Assembly: GCA_009744235.1 (NCBI GenBank)
Contig: WPHV01000001.1
Coordinates: 62,001-126,000, forward strand
Length of the DNA: 64,000 nucleotides
Source of the DNA: Gillisella vitis
GTDB lineage: Bacteria; Pseudomonadota; Alphaproteobacteria; Rhizobiales; Rhizobiaceae
Direction of reading: 5' to 3'
The notes under the pieces are model-generated. The model saw only the letters and a list, made by a program, of their open reading frames with translations. It ran no database searches and was not told where the DNA came from. The translations under genes were made by a program, and so were the position numbers. This document shows, one piece after another, positions 1-8,536 of this stretch. Position 1 is the first letter of the stretch. Every line of letters begins with the position of its first letter.

Positions 1-1365
1 GCCCTCGACGCTCTTGGCAATCGAATTGGCGGCCCGCTTCTCATCGTCCAGCGCCTCGACACTCATGCCAAGCACCATGCCGCTGGCCGCCTCGTCCGTG
101 TCCTCGCTGTCGCTGGCTTTTGGATCGGCCTGTTCGCTGTCCTTGGCTTCCGTCGCCTTGTCGTCAGGCAATTGCGCCAGCTTCACTTTCAATGTTTCCC
201 GCTTACCGTCACGAAACACCACGACATCGATATCCTGATTGATCGGGCTTTCGGCCACCGTGCGAACCAGATCGCGGCTTTCGGCAATATCCTTGCCGCC
301 GAAGGAAATAATCACGTCTCCGGTTTTGAGAGGCCCCTTGGCCACCGGACCGTCTTCAATAATGCTGCTGACCAGCGCACCCCGGCCCAATTTGATACCT
401 GCCGACTTGGCGAGATCATCCGGTACCGGCTGAATGCGCACGCCCAGCCAGCCGCGCCGCGTTTCACCAAAGTCGCGGAGCTGCTTGATGACATTTTCGG
501 CCAGTTCCGACGGCACGGCAAAGCCAATACCGATGGAACCGCCGCTGGGCGAAATGATCGCCGTATTGATGCCGATCACTTCACCACGCATGTTGAACAG
601 TGGGCCGCCGGAATTGCCCTTGTTGATCGCCGCATCGGTCTGAATGAAATTGTCATAGGGTCCGGCATTGATATTTCGGCCCCGGGCCGAAACGATGCCG
701 AGCGTTACCGAACCGCCGAGCCCAAAGGGATTGCCGATCGCCATCACCCAATCGCCGATCCGCATCACTTTCGAATCGCCGAATTTTACCGCTGTCAGCG
801 GTTCCGTCGGTTCAACCTTCAATAGCGAAAGATCGGTCTTGGTGTCGGTGCCGATCAGCTTGGCCTGCAATTTCGAACCGTCGGAGAAAATCACTTCGAT
901 GTCATCGGCATTCTCGATGACATGGTTGTTGGTGACGATGTAACCAGCGGGATCGATAACAAAGCCGGAGCCTAGCGAATTGACCTTATGGTTGCTGCCC
1001 TTGCCCTCGCGATTCTTGTAGAAATCTTCAAACAGATCTTCAAAGGGCGAGCCTTTCGGCACCTGTGGCAGGGGCGCAGACTCGTCATCATCGACATTCT
1101 GCGATGTCGCGATATTGACCACCGCACCGAGAAGCCCCTCTGCAAGATCGGCGACGGGTGCCGGACCGCCCTGCGCGGGTCCTGACGTTGCGGACGCACC
1201 AGACCCGGAAGCAGGCGGCGACGGGGGAATCGGCGCTGCGGTCTTGACCTGCGCAAAGGCTGCCGTGCTCGTGGCCACAGGCCCAAAGCTGACCATGCCC
1301 CCGACGACAACAGAGGTCAGAAGGCGGGTGGCCGGTCCGCAACACTTAATCATAAGCTTCCTCAT
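1..1365 (-). CDS. degP: Periplasmic serine protease, DegP/HtrA (Do) family, 3' end outside window
   Basis: Trypsin-like protease/chaperone acting on misfolded envelope proteins. The N-terminus carries a hydrophobic signal segment ending in AAFAQ. The catalytic triad motifs are visible in order: TNNHVIEN (His), TDLSLLKVE (Asp) and GNSGGP (Ser). A PDZ domain follows (GWLGVRIQPV to the LKTGDVIISFGG region), and the frame is still open at base 1, so a second PDZ domain probably lies outside. Several in-frame ATGs sit at 1410, 1401, 1389, 1377, 1365 and 1353. I chose 1365 because an AGGA lies about 12 bases upstream and a normal signal peptide results, but the start is uncertain. It lies downstream of hflKC on the same strand, separated by a terminator, a common alphaproteobacterial arrangement. 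Confidence 0.93.
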   Translation of the reverse strand, partial: MRKLMIKCCGPATRLLTSVVVGGMVSFGPVATSTAAFAQVKTAAPIPPSPPASGSGASATSGPAQGGPAPVADLAEGLLGAVVNIATSQNVDDDESAPLPQVPKGSPFEDLFEDFYKNREGKGSNHKVNSLGSGFVIDPAGYIVTNNHVIENADDIEVIFSDGSKLQAKLIGTDTKTDLSLLKVEPTEPLTAVKFGDSKVMRIGDWVMAIGNPFGLGGSVTLGIVSARGRNINAGPYDNFIQTDAAINKGNSGGPLFNMRGEVIGINTAIISPSGGSIGIGFAVPSELAENVIKQLRDFGETRRGWLGVRIQPVPDDLAKSAGIKLGRGALVSSIIEDGPVAKGPLKTGDVIISFGGKDIAESRDLVRTVAESPINQDIDVVVFRDGKRETLKVKLAQLPDDKATEAKDSEQADPKASDSEDTDEAASGMVLGMSVEALDDEKRAANSIAKSVEG

Positions 1366-1593
1366 GGTGAGTTTCATTCCTGCTCGCATCCGACCGATCA
1401 TAGGACGCATGGCTACAAACCGAAACCGCCTTGCCGGGTTTGTTCACGCTATCTTGAGTATAGGGCGGCGTCATGGCGCGGGGTGTCGTTTATACCCGCC
1501 CCCCCAAAATGCCCAGGCATCGTCGTTTCGAAGGATTTCGGCGATCTCAACTGCATCAGGCGGTTGAGATATTTGCAAATGACATACCCATAG

Positions 1594-1624
1594 AAAAGGG
1601 GCCGGAATGACCCGGCCCCTTTTG
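1594..1624 (-). terminator. Intrinsic terminator after hflKC
   Basis: A perfect 12-bp stem (AAAAGGGGCCGG with its complement) with a 6-nt loop and a T-run on the minus strand, 20 bases downstream of the hflC stop codon. It separates hflKC from degP. Confidence 0.85.
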
Positions 1625-1642
1625 GCTTTAAAGATGTGTCTA

Positions 1643-2560
1643 TCAGTTAGCGGCAGGTGCTGTGGGCGTTGCCGCCCCAGTTCCAGCCTGCGAACGGAAG
1701 AACTTGAAGAATTCCGAATTCGGCGACAGCACCATGGACGTCCCGGTCGTGCCGAGCGATGCCTCATAGGCTGCCATAGAACGGTAGAATTCGAAGAAGG
1801 ACGGATCGCGCTGATAGGCATCGGCGAACACCCGGTTGCGTTCAGCATCACCCTGACCGCGCAGGATTTCCGAATCGCGCTGCGCATCGGCCTGCAACTC
1901 GACAACCTGACGGTCGGCGATGGCCCGGCGACGCTGGCCCTCTTCATTACCACGCGCCCGGATCAATTCGGCTTCGGCCAGACGCTCGGAGCGCATCCGG
2001 GCATAGGTCTGTTGCGAAATCTCCTGGGTCAAGTCGGTGCGGCGAATGCGCACGTCCTCAATGGTGATACCTAGGTTTTCCGCATCCGATTTCAGATCGT
2101 CGGCAACCTCCTGCATCATCTGCGAACGGGCATCCGACAGGGCGGCCTCGAAGCCGCGCAGACCGTAAACCCGACGCAAGGATGCATCGAGACGGGTGCG
2201 AAGCCGCGCTTCCGCCAGATCGCGGTCACCACCCGAAACGATCCCGATAAAGCGGCGGGCATCGGTGATCTTGTAGATCAGGAAGGCATCGACCTCATAG
2301 AACTTGCCGCCGGAAACCTGGACACGGATATTGTCGAGATCAAATCGCAGGGACTGATCCGAGATAATCTGCACCTTGTCGGCGCCGGCAAAGGCAAAGG
2401 GCATTTTGAAGTAAAGGCCAGGCTCGCTATAGACCGCCTTGATCTGGCCAAAGCGCACGACAACGGCCTGCTGGCGCTGGTTGATGACGAAAACCGAAGA
2501 GTAGATCAGCAGAAGCACGATGGCTAAGCCGATCAGCACGGCAGGAAGACGATTGGTCAT
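1643..2560 (-). CDS. hflC: HflC, membrane protease modulator (SPFH/band 7)
   Basis: HflC and HflK form a membrane complex that encloses and modulates the FtsH protease. The 305-residue product has an N-terminal membrane anchor (about residues 8-27), then the SPFH domain starting with the INQRQQAVVVRFGQ motif, followed by a charged helical region (ARMRSERLAEAELIRARGNEEGQRRRAIADR) and a C-terminal tail. It starts one base after the hflK stop codon, so the two are translated from one transcript. A strong terminator follows. Length and motif order are typical for the family. Confidence 0.95.
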   Translation of the reverse strand: MTNRLPAVLIGLAIVLLLIYSSVFVINQRQQAVVVRFGQIKAVYSEPGLYFKMPFAFAGADKVQIISDQSLRFDLDNIRVQVSGGKFYEVDAFLIYKITDARRFIGIVSGGDRDLAEARLRTRLDASLRRVYGLRGFEAALSDARSQMMQEVADDLKSDAENLGITIEDVRIRRTDLTQEISQQTYARMRSERLAEAELIRARGNEEGQRRRAIADRQVVELQADAQRDSEILRGQGDAERNRVFADAYQRDPSFFEFYRSMAAYEASLGTTGTSMVLSPNSEFFKFFRSQAGTGAATPTAPAAN

Positions 2561-2561
2561 C

Positions 2562-3674
2562 TTACTTGCCTCCCTGTGCTGGCTGGGTGCCCATGCGGCC
2601 GATTTCGTTCAACGGCAGATAGGGAACGACACCCTGGCCCTGCTCATCGACGATCACCTTGTTGGATTTCTTCAGGACCTGCTCCATGGTTTCAATGTAA
2701 AGCCGCGTGCGGGTCACGTCCGGCGCCTTGGTATACTGGTCGTAGATCGAGATGAAGCGCTGCGCCTCACCCTCGGCTTCCTTCACGACGCGATCCTTGT
2801 AGGCAGCAGCCTCTTCCCGCATCTGCGCGGACTGACCACGGGCCTGACCAAGCTTCTGGTTGGAATATTGGTTGGCTTCCTCAACGAAGCGGTCCTCGTC
2901 CTGCTCGGCACGCTGCACTTCATCGAACGCATCGGCCACTTCGCGCGGCGGCGCCGCATCCTCGATAGCCACCGAATTGATGGAAATGCCGGAACCGTAG
3001 CTGTCCATCGTCCCCTGGATGATGTTGCGCACGTCGACAGAGATAGACTGACGGGCATCACGGAAAATTTCCTGGGCCGGGCGACGTCCGACGACTTCGC
3101 GCATGGCGCTCTCCGCCACCTGCTGCAAAGTCTGCGGCGGGCTTTCGAGATTGAACAGATAGGCCTTTGGATCGCTGACCGTGTACAACACGGAAAACTG
3201 CACGTTGACGATATTCTGGTCGCCGGTCAGCATCAGGCCAGCAGTGGAATTGGAGGCAACCTTGGCACCGATATTCTGTTGCTGCTCGGTCACCTTGACC
3301 TTCTCCACCGTTTCAAACGGCCAGAGATGGAAATGCAGACCGGGGGCGGAAATTTCGTCCTTCGGCTTGCCGAAGCGCATTTCCACGCCGCGCTCATCCG
3401 GCTGCACGGTATAGACCGCCTGGGTCAACCAGAGACCGGCCACAGCCAGCACGACGATCAGGCCCATGCCTCCGCCCAGACCACCGGGAACCAGGTTCTT
3501 GAACTGATCCTGCCCGCGCTTGATAATGTCTTCCAGATCCGGCGGCTGCTTGCCACCGCCGCCACCGCCATTGCCGCGAGGCCGGTTCGGTCCCTGCCCC
3601 CACGGTCCTCCATTGTTATTATTACCACCGCCGCCGCCCCAGGGGCCGCCGCCGTTCTGATTACTCCAAGGCAT
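2562..3674 (-). CDS. hflK: HflK, membrane protease modulator (SPFH/band 7)
   Basis: Partner of HflC in the FtsH-modulating complex. The start at 3674 (MPWSNQNGGG) is set by AAGAGG five bases upstream; longer readings lack such a site. The 370-residue protein begins with a Gly/Asn/Pro-rich cytoplasmic stretch (about residues 8-45), then a single membrane helix (about 70-87), then the SPFH domain opening with TVQPDERGVEMRFGK. The EDAAPPREVADAFDEVQRAEQDEDRFVEEA segment is the usual HflK helical region (split here only by description, not in sequence). It lies directly upstream of hflC. Confidence 0.95.
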   Translation of the reverse strand: MPWSNQNGGGPWGGGGGNNNNGGPWGQGPNRPRGNGGGGGGKQPPDLEDIIKRGQDQFKNLVPGGLGGGMGLIVVLAVAGLWLTQAVYTVQPDERGVEMRFGKPKDEISAPGLHFHLWPFETVEKVKVTEQQQNIGAKVASNSTAGLMLTGDQNIVNVQFSVLYTVSDPKAYLFNLESPPQTLQQVAESAMREVVGRRPAQEIFRDARQSISVDVRNIIQGTMDSYGSGISINSVAIEDAAPPREVADAFDEVQRAEQDEDRFVEEANQYSNQKLGQARGQSAQMREEAAAYKDRVVKEAEGEAQRFISIYDQYTKAPDVTRTRLYIETMEQVLKKSNKVIVDEQGQGVVPYLPLNEIGRMGTQPAQGGK

Positions 3675-3922
3675 CAAAACCTCTTTTTCTGAGAATGCTC
3701 CCAACAGCGCCATGGAGCTCGTAAACCCGGCACGACGCTGCAAAACCTCTAGTCTCCTGCACAATCCACGATAAAGACTATTTCAGTCCATAACTGTTGT
3801 GCAAAGGCCCGCAACGGCGCCGTCAAAAAGGCATCCACCCGGATTAATCCCGTTATAGGGATCGCGGCGACGCCTTTCAACGAAAAGGCCCTAACTTCTT
3901 CGATTTCTATGGAAATAAACAG

Positions 3923-4444
3923 TTACAACGCTGTTTTACGCCGGTAGATCGTATAGCGCGTCGCGAAACTGTCGCGTTCGCCGGCTGGCACGGCCTCTTC
4001 ATACAGTTTTTCAAACTGTGACGGATCGATTGCCGGAAAAACCGTATCGCCATCGGCAATCTCCGTCTCCACATGGGTGACATGCAGGATATCAGCCAGC
4101 GGCAAAGCCTGCCGGTAGATTTCACCGCCGCCAATCACGCAGATCTCCTCTATCCCCAAATCCCCGGCAATCTGCCCTGCCCGCTCAAGCCCCGCCTCAA
4201 GGCTGCGCACGGTTTCCACCGAGGGCATGACGATATCGGCATGACGGCTGACGATCACATGCGGGCGACCGGGAAGCGGCCGGGAGCCGAAACTCTCGAA
4301 GGTCTTGCGGCCCATCACCAGCGGCTTGCCAAGCGTCAACGCCTTGAACCGCTTGAGATCGGTGCTCAGCTTCCAGGGCATGTCGCCATTGCGACCGATC
4401 ACGCCGTTGTTCGAGACGGCAACGACAATGGAGATTTTAGGCAT
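3923..4444 (-). CDS. folA: Dihydrofolate reductase
   Basis: Reduces dihydrofolate to tetrahydrofolate with NADPH. The 173-residue protein opens with ISIVVAVSNNGVIGRNGDMPW, the conserved DHFR N-terminus, and carries LVMGRKTFESFG and LPGRPHVIVSR, plus the IGGGEIYRQAL motif near residue 115. Length is typical. It lies in a minus-strand series with thyA, whose reaction produces dihydrofolate, so the two enzymes complete one cycle; a DoxX-type gene with its own terminator separates them. Confidence 0.96.
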   Translation of the reverse strand: MPKISIVVAVSNNGVIGRNGDMPWKLSTDLKRFKALTLGKPLVMGRKTFESFGSRPLPGRPHVIVSRHADIVMPSVETVRSLEAGLERAGQIAGDLGIEEICVIGGGEIYRQALPLADILHVTHVETEIADGDTVFPAIDPSQFEKLYEEAVPAGERDSFATRYTIYRRKTAL

Positions 4445-4501
4445 GATCTGCTCTCTTCATTTACCGGGCGAAGTGGTGTCACAAGCCACCGTAAACGTCC
4501 A

Positions 4502-4531
4502 TAAAAAAGCCGCCGTCACCAGGACGGCGGC
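4502..4531 (-). terminator. Intrinsic terminator after the DoxX-family gene
   Basis: A 9-bp stem (GCCGCCGTC with GACGGCGGC) with a short loop, followed on the minus strand by six T residues. It lies 26 bases after the stop codon of the DoxX-family gene and before folA. Confidence 0.85.
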
Positions 4532-4556
4532 CCGAAACCCATTCCTTGCAGACAGA

Positions 4557-4949
4557 CTATTCCTTGCGCATCGCCGCATCGACGCTAAGCGGGCCAGGGC
4601 CAGCAAAGACGATGTAGAAAAACACGAAGCAGAACAGGATAGCCGGCTCGCCGTGATTGTTCATCGGGTAAAAGCCCATCTGAGCATGCACGAGGAAATA
4701 GGCGAAAGCGCACATGCCCGACGCGATGAAGGCGGCTGGGCGGGTAAACAGACCGATGGTGATCAGCGCGCCGCCAACCAGCTCGATGCAACCGGCGATC
4801 CAGGGCAGTGACATAACAGCCGGGTTCATATCCGAGGGCGGGAAGCCCAGAAGCTTGCTCATGCCATGTTCAAGAAACAGCAGGCCCGCAATAATGCGCA
4901 GAATGCTGAGGACGGTCGGAGCCCAAGGGCTCAGTCGAGTGAAGATCAT
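4557..4949 (-). CDS. DoxX family integral membrane protein
   Basis: A 130-residue polytopic protein with about four membrane helices. It begins with LSILRIIAGLLFLEHGMSKLLG, which matches the DoxX N-terminal pattern (R-hydrophobics-H-G--K). Further helices are IAGCIELVGGALITIGLF, FIASGMCAFAYFLVHAQMGF and ILFCFVFFYIVFAGPGP. The biochemical role of such small DoxX proteins is not settled; redox or thiosulfate-related roles have been proposed for some relatives. It sits between thyA and folA with its own terminator. The position looks conserved rather than functionally linked, but that is inference. Confidence 0.85.
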   Translation of the reverse strand: MIFTRLSPWAPTVLSILRIIAGLLFLEHGMSKLLGFPPSDMNPAVMSLPWIAGCIELVGGALITIGLFTRPAAFIASGMCAFAYFLVHAQMGFYPMNNHGEPAILFCFVFFYIVFAGPGPLSVDAAMRKE

Positions 4950-5059
4950 GAAACCTAAACCTTTTTAGGAAGAAACGATGTGAGAGCGAAACCACAGCTG
5001 CGGCATTCTGTCACTGAAATTCTCGGTAACGTTGTCGTGACCAACCACGAAAAATTGTA

Positions 5060-5854
5060 TCACACGGCAATCGGCGCCTTGATAGCAGGTTCGGCGACAT
5101 AGCCTTCCAGGCTGAAATGACTGAATTCAAAGCCGAAAACATCCTTCACGTCTGGATTGATCCGCATCACCGGCAAGGGTTTCGGCTGCCGGGTCAATTG
5201 CAACCGGGCCTGCTCGAAGTGATTGGCGTAGAGGTGCGCATCCCCCAGCGTATGAATGAAATCGCCGGCTTTCAGCCCCGTCACCTGCGCCACCATCATG
5301 GTCAGCAGCGCATAGGAAGCGATATTGAAGGGGACGCCGAGGAAAATATCAGCGGAGCGCTGGTAGAGCTGGCACGAGAGCTTGCCATCGGCCACATAGA
5401 ACTGGAATAGGCAATGGCAGGGCGGCAGCGCCATCTCGTCCACCTCGGCCGGGTTCCAGGCCGAGACGATATGGCGACGAGAATTGGGGTTGGTCTTGAT
5501 GCTCTCGACGAGATTGGCGATCTGGTCGATATGGCCACCGCCGGGCTTTGGCCAGGAGCGCCACTGCGCACCGTAGACCGGTCCGAGATCGCCGTTTTCA
5601 TCGGCCCACTCGTCCCAGATGGAAACGCCGTTTTCCTTGAGATAGGCAATATTGGTATCGCCCTTCAAAAACCACAGGAGTTCATGGATGATCGAGCGCA
5701 AATGCAGCTTCTTGGTGGTCAGGACCGGAAAGCCCTCCGCCAGGTCAAACCGCATCTGATACCCAAAGACCGAGCGCGTGCCGGTGCCGGTGCGATCGCC
5801 ACGGTCGGAGCCGTTTTCCATCACATGCTGCAGGAGATCGAGATATTGCTTCAT
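5060..5854 (-). CDS. thyA: Thymidylate synthase
   Basis: Methylates dUMP to dTMP using methylene-tetrahydrofolate. Starting at 5854 ([15 protein letters not shown]) gives 264 residues, the length of classic ThyA; a longer open frame to 6031 lacks family similarity at its start. Visible motifs are the dUMP/folate-binding RGDRTGTGT near residue 21, the catalytic cysteine in [31 protein letters not shown], and the C-terminal [14 protein letters not shown]. It is divergent from ssrA, whose promoter lies in the intergenic space. Confidence 0.97.
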   Translation of the reverse strand: MKQYLDLLQHVMENGSDRGDRTGTGTRSVFGYQMRFDLAEGFPVLTTKKLHLRSIIHELLWFLKGDTNIAYLKENGVSIWDEWADENGDLGPVYGAQWRSWPKPGGGHIDQIANLVESIKTNPNSRRHIVSAWNPAEVDEMALPPCHCLFQFYVADGKLSCQLYQRSADIFLGVPFNIASYALLTMMVAQVTGLKAGDFIHTLGDAHLYANHFEQARLQLTRQPKPLPVMRINPDVKDVFGFEFSHFSLEGYVAEPAIKAPIAV

Positions 5855-6008
5855 GGTCGGTGCCTGCCATTTGTCGTTTGAAACAAGCTTTACCTCCGAA
5901 ACCCGTGCCAACGGAAGTCGAAACAGCATCAAACACCGCCCTATCCCGGCATTTCCAAGGGTATTATCCGCATTTGTCACGAACCCGTTAAATTCAGCAG
6001 GCGCCGGT

Positions 6009-6037
6009 CTTTTCATCCGCGTGGAAAACACCTATAT
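6009..6037 (+). promoter_or_regulatory. Promoter for ssrA
   Basis: CTTTTC at 6009-6014, a 17-base spacer, then CTATAT at 6032-6037. The -10 box is a perfect match to the rhizobial consensus CTTGAC-N17-CTATAT. Predicted transcription start is near 6044, just before the structured acceptor piece of ssrA. Confidence 0.55.
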
Positions 6038-6043
6038 CCCCCT

Positions 6044-6400
6044 TGCCGATGCTTGCATCGGCTATGGCAATAAACGGTCGGTGAAATAAACCTATTGGAC
6101 CCGGGGGCGGTACCCGGCGCCTCCACCAAAAACCGGTCGGTCTTTGTGGCCGGCTTTTGATGGGGGCGAAATAGGATCGACAAGGGCGTAAAGATCGAAC
6201 TTTTGCTCGGCATGATACCACCGTCATCGGGTCACAAGTGTAGTTGCAAATGACAACAACGCTCAGGGTTACGCTGTCGCTGCTTAATCGCGGTGCCAGA
6301 AACCCAAACTAAGTCCTTACGGGTAGCACTGTAAGGCGGGGTTCGGAGGTACCTGGCAACAGAAACCTCCACTTTCTCCCTCCTTGATATCCCCTTGCCT
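6044..6400 (+). ncRNA. ssrA: tmRNA, circularly permuted two-piece form
   Basis: Rescues stalled ribosomes and adds a degradation tag. The gene is permuted: the acceptor piece comes first and ends in GCGCCTCCACCA at 6128. The coding piece starts with GGGGGCG at 6162. GGGGGCG and CGCCTCC form the 7-bp acceptor stem. A T-arm-like hairpin (CCGGG/CCCGG) lies at about 6101-6117. The tag reading frame is 6246-6287 and encodes ANDNNAQGYAVAA followed by TAA. An upstream hairpin (GCCGATG CTTG CATCGGC, about 6047-6064) and a GGAGGT...ACCTCC hairpin after the tag fit the remaining structure. Both outer ends are estimates. No protein-coding interpretation fits. The ClpXP adaptor gene sspB follows directly. 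Confidence 0.9.
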
Positions 6401-6525
6401 GGCGCTGACCAATGCCGTGCCTGACGGCGGAATGGCTTGTCATCCGATGCGTACTTGCGATCCAACCATTGGCGCGTTCTCCCCTGGCTCCTTGTCTCGT
6501 CCTGAGCCGCGCCCCTACCCTCACC

Positions 6526-6554
6526 CTTGAGTTTGATTTATAGTGATATAGATA
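6526..6554 (+). promoter_or_regulatory. Candidate sspB promoter
   Basis: CTTGAG at 6526-6531, 17 bases, then TAGATA at 6549-6554 in an A/T-rich patch. The -35 fits the rhizobial CTTGAC box well; the -10 is weaker. It would leave a leader of about 100 bases before sspB. Confidence 0.4.
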
Positions 6555-6660
6555 GAAGCGGAATCGGGCTTTGCGCCAAAGCCTTGCATGGCTTATAAAC
6601 TACAGACCCGCGCATCATTCGTGATGCACATGACCGGACGCAGAAGAAAGACAGGACCAT

Positions 6661-7170
6661 ATGGGGCAGGACCACATCCGTTACGACATTCTGGCTCAGG
6701 ACGCATTGCGCGGCGTTATCCGCAAGGTGCTGACCGAAGTCGCCGCAACGGGCCGGCTGCCGGGCGAACATCATTTTTTCATCACCTTCCTGACGGGCGC
6801 TCCGGGTGTGCGCATCTCACAGCACCTCAAGGCGAAATATGCCGAGCAGATGACCATCGTCATCCAGCACCAGTTCTGGGACCTGAAGGTCACCGATAGC
6901 CTGTTCGAAGTGGGCCTATCCTTCTCCGACACGCCGGAAAAACTGGTCATTCCTTTCAACGCCATTCGCGGCTTCTACGATCCTTCGGTGAATTTTGAAC
7001 TGGAATTCGATGTGCCGCAGGTGGAAGAAGACGAAAACTCTGCCGAAATCACCGCCTATCCGCTGGCCGCCGAATCGGAAAAATCCGAGGATGGCGCTGC
7101 CGACAAGCCGGAAGGCGAAAAGAAGGAAGGCTCTGTCGTCTCCCTGGATGCGTTTCGAAAGAAGCAGTAA
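6661..7170 (+). CDS. sspB: SspB-alpha, ClpXP adaptor for tmRNA-tagged proteins
   Basis: Delivers ssrA-tagged substrates to ClpXP. The 169-residue protein has the SspB fold motifs HHFFITFLTGAPGVRIS and LKAKYAEQMTIVIQHQFWDL, then VIPFNAIRGFYDPSVNF. An acidic disordered linker (about residues 120-155) follows, and a basic C-terminus SLDAFRKKQ acts as the ClpX-docking tail in this family. The start has AGGA four bases upstream. It directly follows ssrA, so the tag gene and tag-recognition gene are neighbours. The DUF4169 gene follows 26 bases later, probably in the same transcript. Confidence 0.93.
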   Translation: MGQDHIRYDILAQDALRGVIRKVLTEVAATGRLPGEHHFFITFLTGAPGVRISQHLKAKYAEQMTIVIQHQFWDLKVTDSLFEVGLSFSDTPEKLVIPFNAIRGFYDPSVNFELEFDVPQVEEDENSAEITAYPLAAESEKSEDGAADKPEGEKKEGSVVSLDAFRKKQ

Positions 7171-7196
7171 GGCGGGGCAGCCAAGGAAAGCAGCGC

Positions 7197-7409
7197 ATGT
7201 CGGGCGAAGTCGTTAATCTGCGTCAGGTCAGGAAAGCCAAAGCGCGCACCGAAAAGGAAAAGATCGCGGATCAGAACCGCGTGAGTTTCGGGCGAAGCAA
7301 GGCTGAGAAAAACCTGACCCGCGCACTGAACGACAAGGCCCGCGCTGCTCTCGACAATTCAAAGCTGGAGCCAAAACCAGCCAGTCCTGCGCCGGACGAA
7401 CCGGGCTGA
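7197..7409 (+). CDS. Small basic DUF4169-type protein
   Basis: A 70-residue highly charged protein starting SGEVVNLRQVRKAKARTEK, a pattern I associate with the alphaproteobacterial DUF4169 family. It is Lys/Arg/Ala-rich, predicted mostly helical with a Pro-rich tail, and has no membrane segment or cysteine. A GGAAAG lies seven bases before the ATG. It lies 26 bases after sspB, suggesting co-transcription. Function unknown. Confidence 0.7.
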   Translation: MSGEVVNLRQVRKAKARTEKEKIADQNRVSFGRSKAEKNLTRALNDKARAALDNSKLEPKPASPAPDEPG

Positions 7410-7516
7410 GAGCGACGTTTGTTCCTATTGCTCCTGCCAGCACTGTCCAAGCAAGTATTGTCCAAGCCAGGATGCGGACGTGCAAAGCCATCTGTTTGCC
7501 TTTTTATGTCCCGTGA

Positions 7517-7759
7517 ATGGCGTACTCTATGCCGGTGATCCGCAAGCATTCTATTTCCCTCCATGGCCATCGCACCAGTTTTTCTCTGGAAGATGCCTTC
7601 TGGCAGGAAATTCGGGCGATTGCCGAAAGCCGTAATGTCCCGATTGCTGCATTGATTGCGGATATTGACGGCAAACGTCCGGCTGATTGCAATCTCTCGT
7701 CAGCGCTGCGGCTCTATGTGCTGGAATGGCTCAAACAGGCAGGTTCCGATTCGCATTGA
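7517..7759 (+). CDS. Ribbon-helix-helix domain protein
   Basis: An 80-residue protein with RKHSISLHGHRTSFSLEDAFWQEIRAIAESR, the conserved pattern of the RHH_4-type ribbon-helix-helix domain. The beta strand (SISLHGHRTSFSLE) would insert into DNA and the helices dimerise. Such proteins are common single-domain products in Rhizobiales, with targets mostly unknown. Two in-frame ATGs (7517 and 7529) are possible and neither has a strong ribosome-binding site. It follows the DUF4169 gene by about 107 bases on the same strand. Confidence 0.75.
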   Translation: MAYSMPVIRKHSISLHGHRTSFSLEDAFWQEIRAIAESRNVPIAALIADIDGKRPADCNLSSALRLYVLEWLKQAGSDSH

Positions 7760-8092
7760 AAATGCGCTTGCCTGTGACTGGGCCAGTGATTCGGCAATCG
7801 ATTCGCCAACGCGACAATTTGGGCATTTTATATGCCCCACCAGAGGCCTGTCGTATTCCAGTTTACTGCCTGGTTAGCCAAGCTGGTCCGTTTCAGGGGC
7901 CTATGAAGTAAAGTTATGTTAATCCGACCGACATCTCCGGACAAAGGTTATGTTGAATAACGTTTCATTAGGGAACGACTACTATGGTCAGGCTGCGCTG
8001 AAAGCTGCAGGACGCCCGGGAATGGTGCAGAATTTCTCCACCCGATACGCCCCCTCCAACAGCGCCAACTTAATTTGAAAAGGATTTCAAAT
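7760..8092. other. Intergenic stretch, no gene recognised
   Basis: About 330 bases without a convincing coding region. The distal part is A/T-richer (around 7905-7975), consistent with promoter sequence for the gene starting at 8093, but I see no clear -35/-10 pair. Confidence 0.5.
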
Positions 8093-8368
8093 ATGACAAG
8101 CGCAGTTTCTTCCCAGATGTCCATGCCGATGATGCCGCCTATGGGCCGCATGCAGAAGCCAAGCGAAGAGCAGACCACCACCGACGCGACAGCATCGACC
8201 AGCACAACAGCATCATCGACCAGCACCTCTTCCGAGACATCGACCTCCGCCGAAGGTTCCGCACCTGAAGGTTTCGAAGGCTTTGAAGGCAAGTTCCCGA
8301 ATTTCGGTGGCGGTAACATGGGTGGCGGCGCCATGCCTCCGTTTGGCCAGCGCGAAGCCTTCCTCTGA
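8093..8368 (+). CDS. Hypothetical low-complexity small protein
   Basis: A 91-residue protein not recognised. It has a Met/Pro-rich N-terminus (SMPMMPPMGRMQ), a central Thr/Ser/Ala tract (about residues 25-58) and a Gly/Phe/Glu-rich C-terminus with EGFEGFEGKFPNFGGG. AAGGA lies eight bases upstream of the ATG, a good ribosome-binding site, and an intrinsic terminator follows, so it is likely expressed. There is no membrane helix or signal peptide. Composition suggests an intrinsically disordered protein; the role is unknown. Confidence 0.6.
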   Translation: MTSAVSSQMSMPMMPPMGRMQKPSEEQTTTDATASTSTTASSTSTSSETSTSAEGSAPEGFEGFEGKFPNFGGGNMGGGAMPPFGQREAFL

Positions 8369-8400
8369 AATTTTCTGATCGATCTCTATCGAGACGCAGC

Positions 8401-8435
8401 ACCGCTCTGCCATGATGGCATAGCGGTACTTTTTT
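8401..8435 (+). terminator. Intrinsic terminator after the low-complexity gene
   Basis: An interrupted stem (ACCGCT/AGCGGT and TGCCA/TGGCA) followed by TACTTTTTT on the plus strand, 33 bases after the stop codon at 8368. Confidence 0.7.
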
Positions 8436-8536
8436 GTCTTTTCGACAAGTTGCAAGTTCATAAGGCCGCAAAGGTGCGCGCAGCAAAGCCATCAGGCGGT
8501 AAGCTGCCGTTATGCACTCCCGTTATTGTACGTAAA

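Noticed and set aside
2520..3692. Long plus-strand frame opposite hflK
   Set aside because: Its predicted product has no family pattern, while the minus strand encodes HflK with all SPFH motifs.
6232..6465. Reading frame opposite to ssrA
   Set aside because: It lies inside the tmRNA with its tag frame and structural stems; no homology and no ribosome-binding site.
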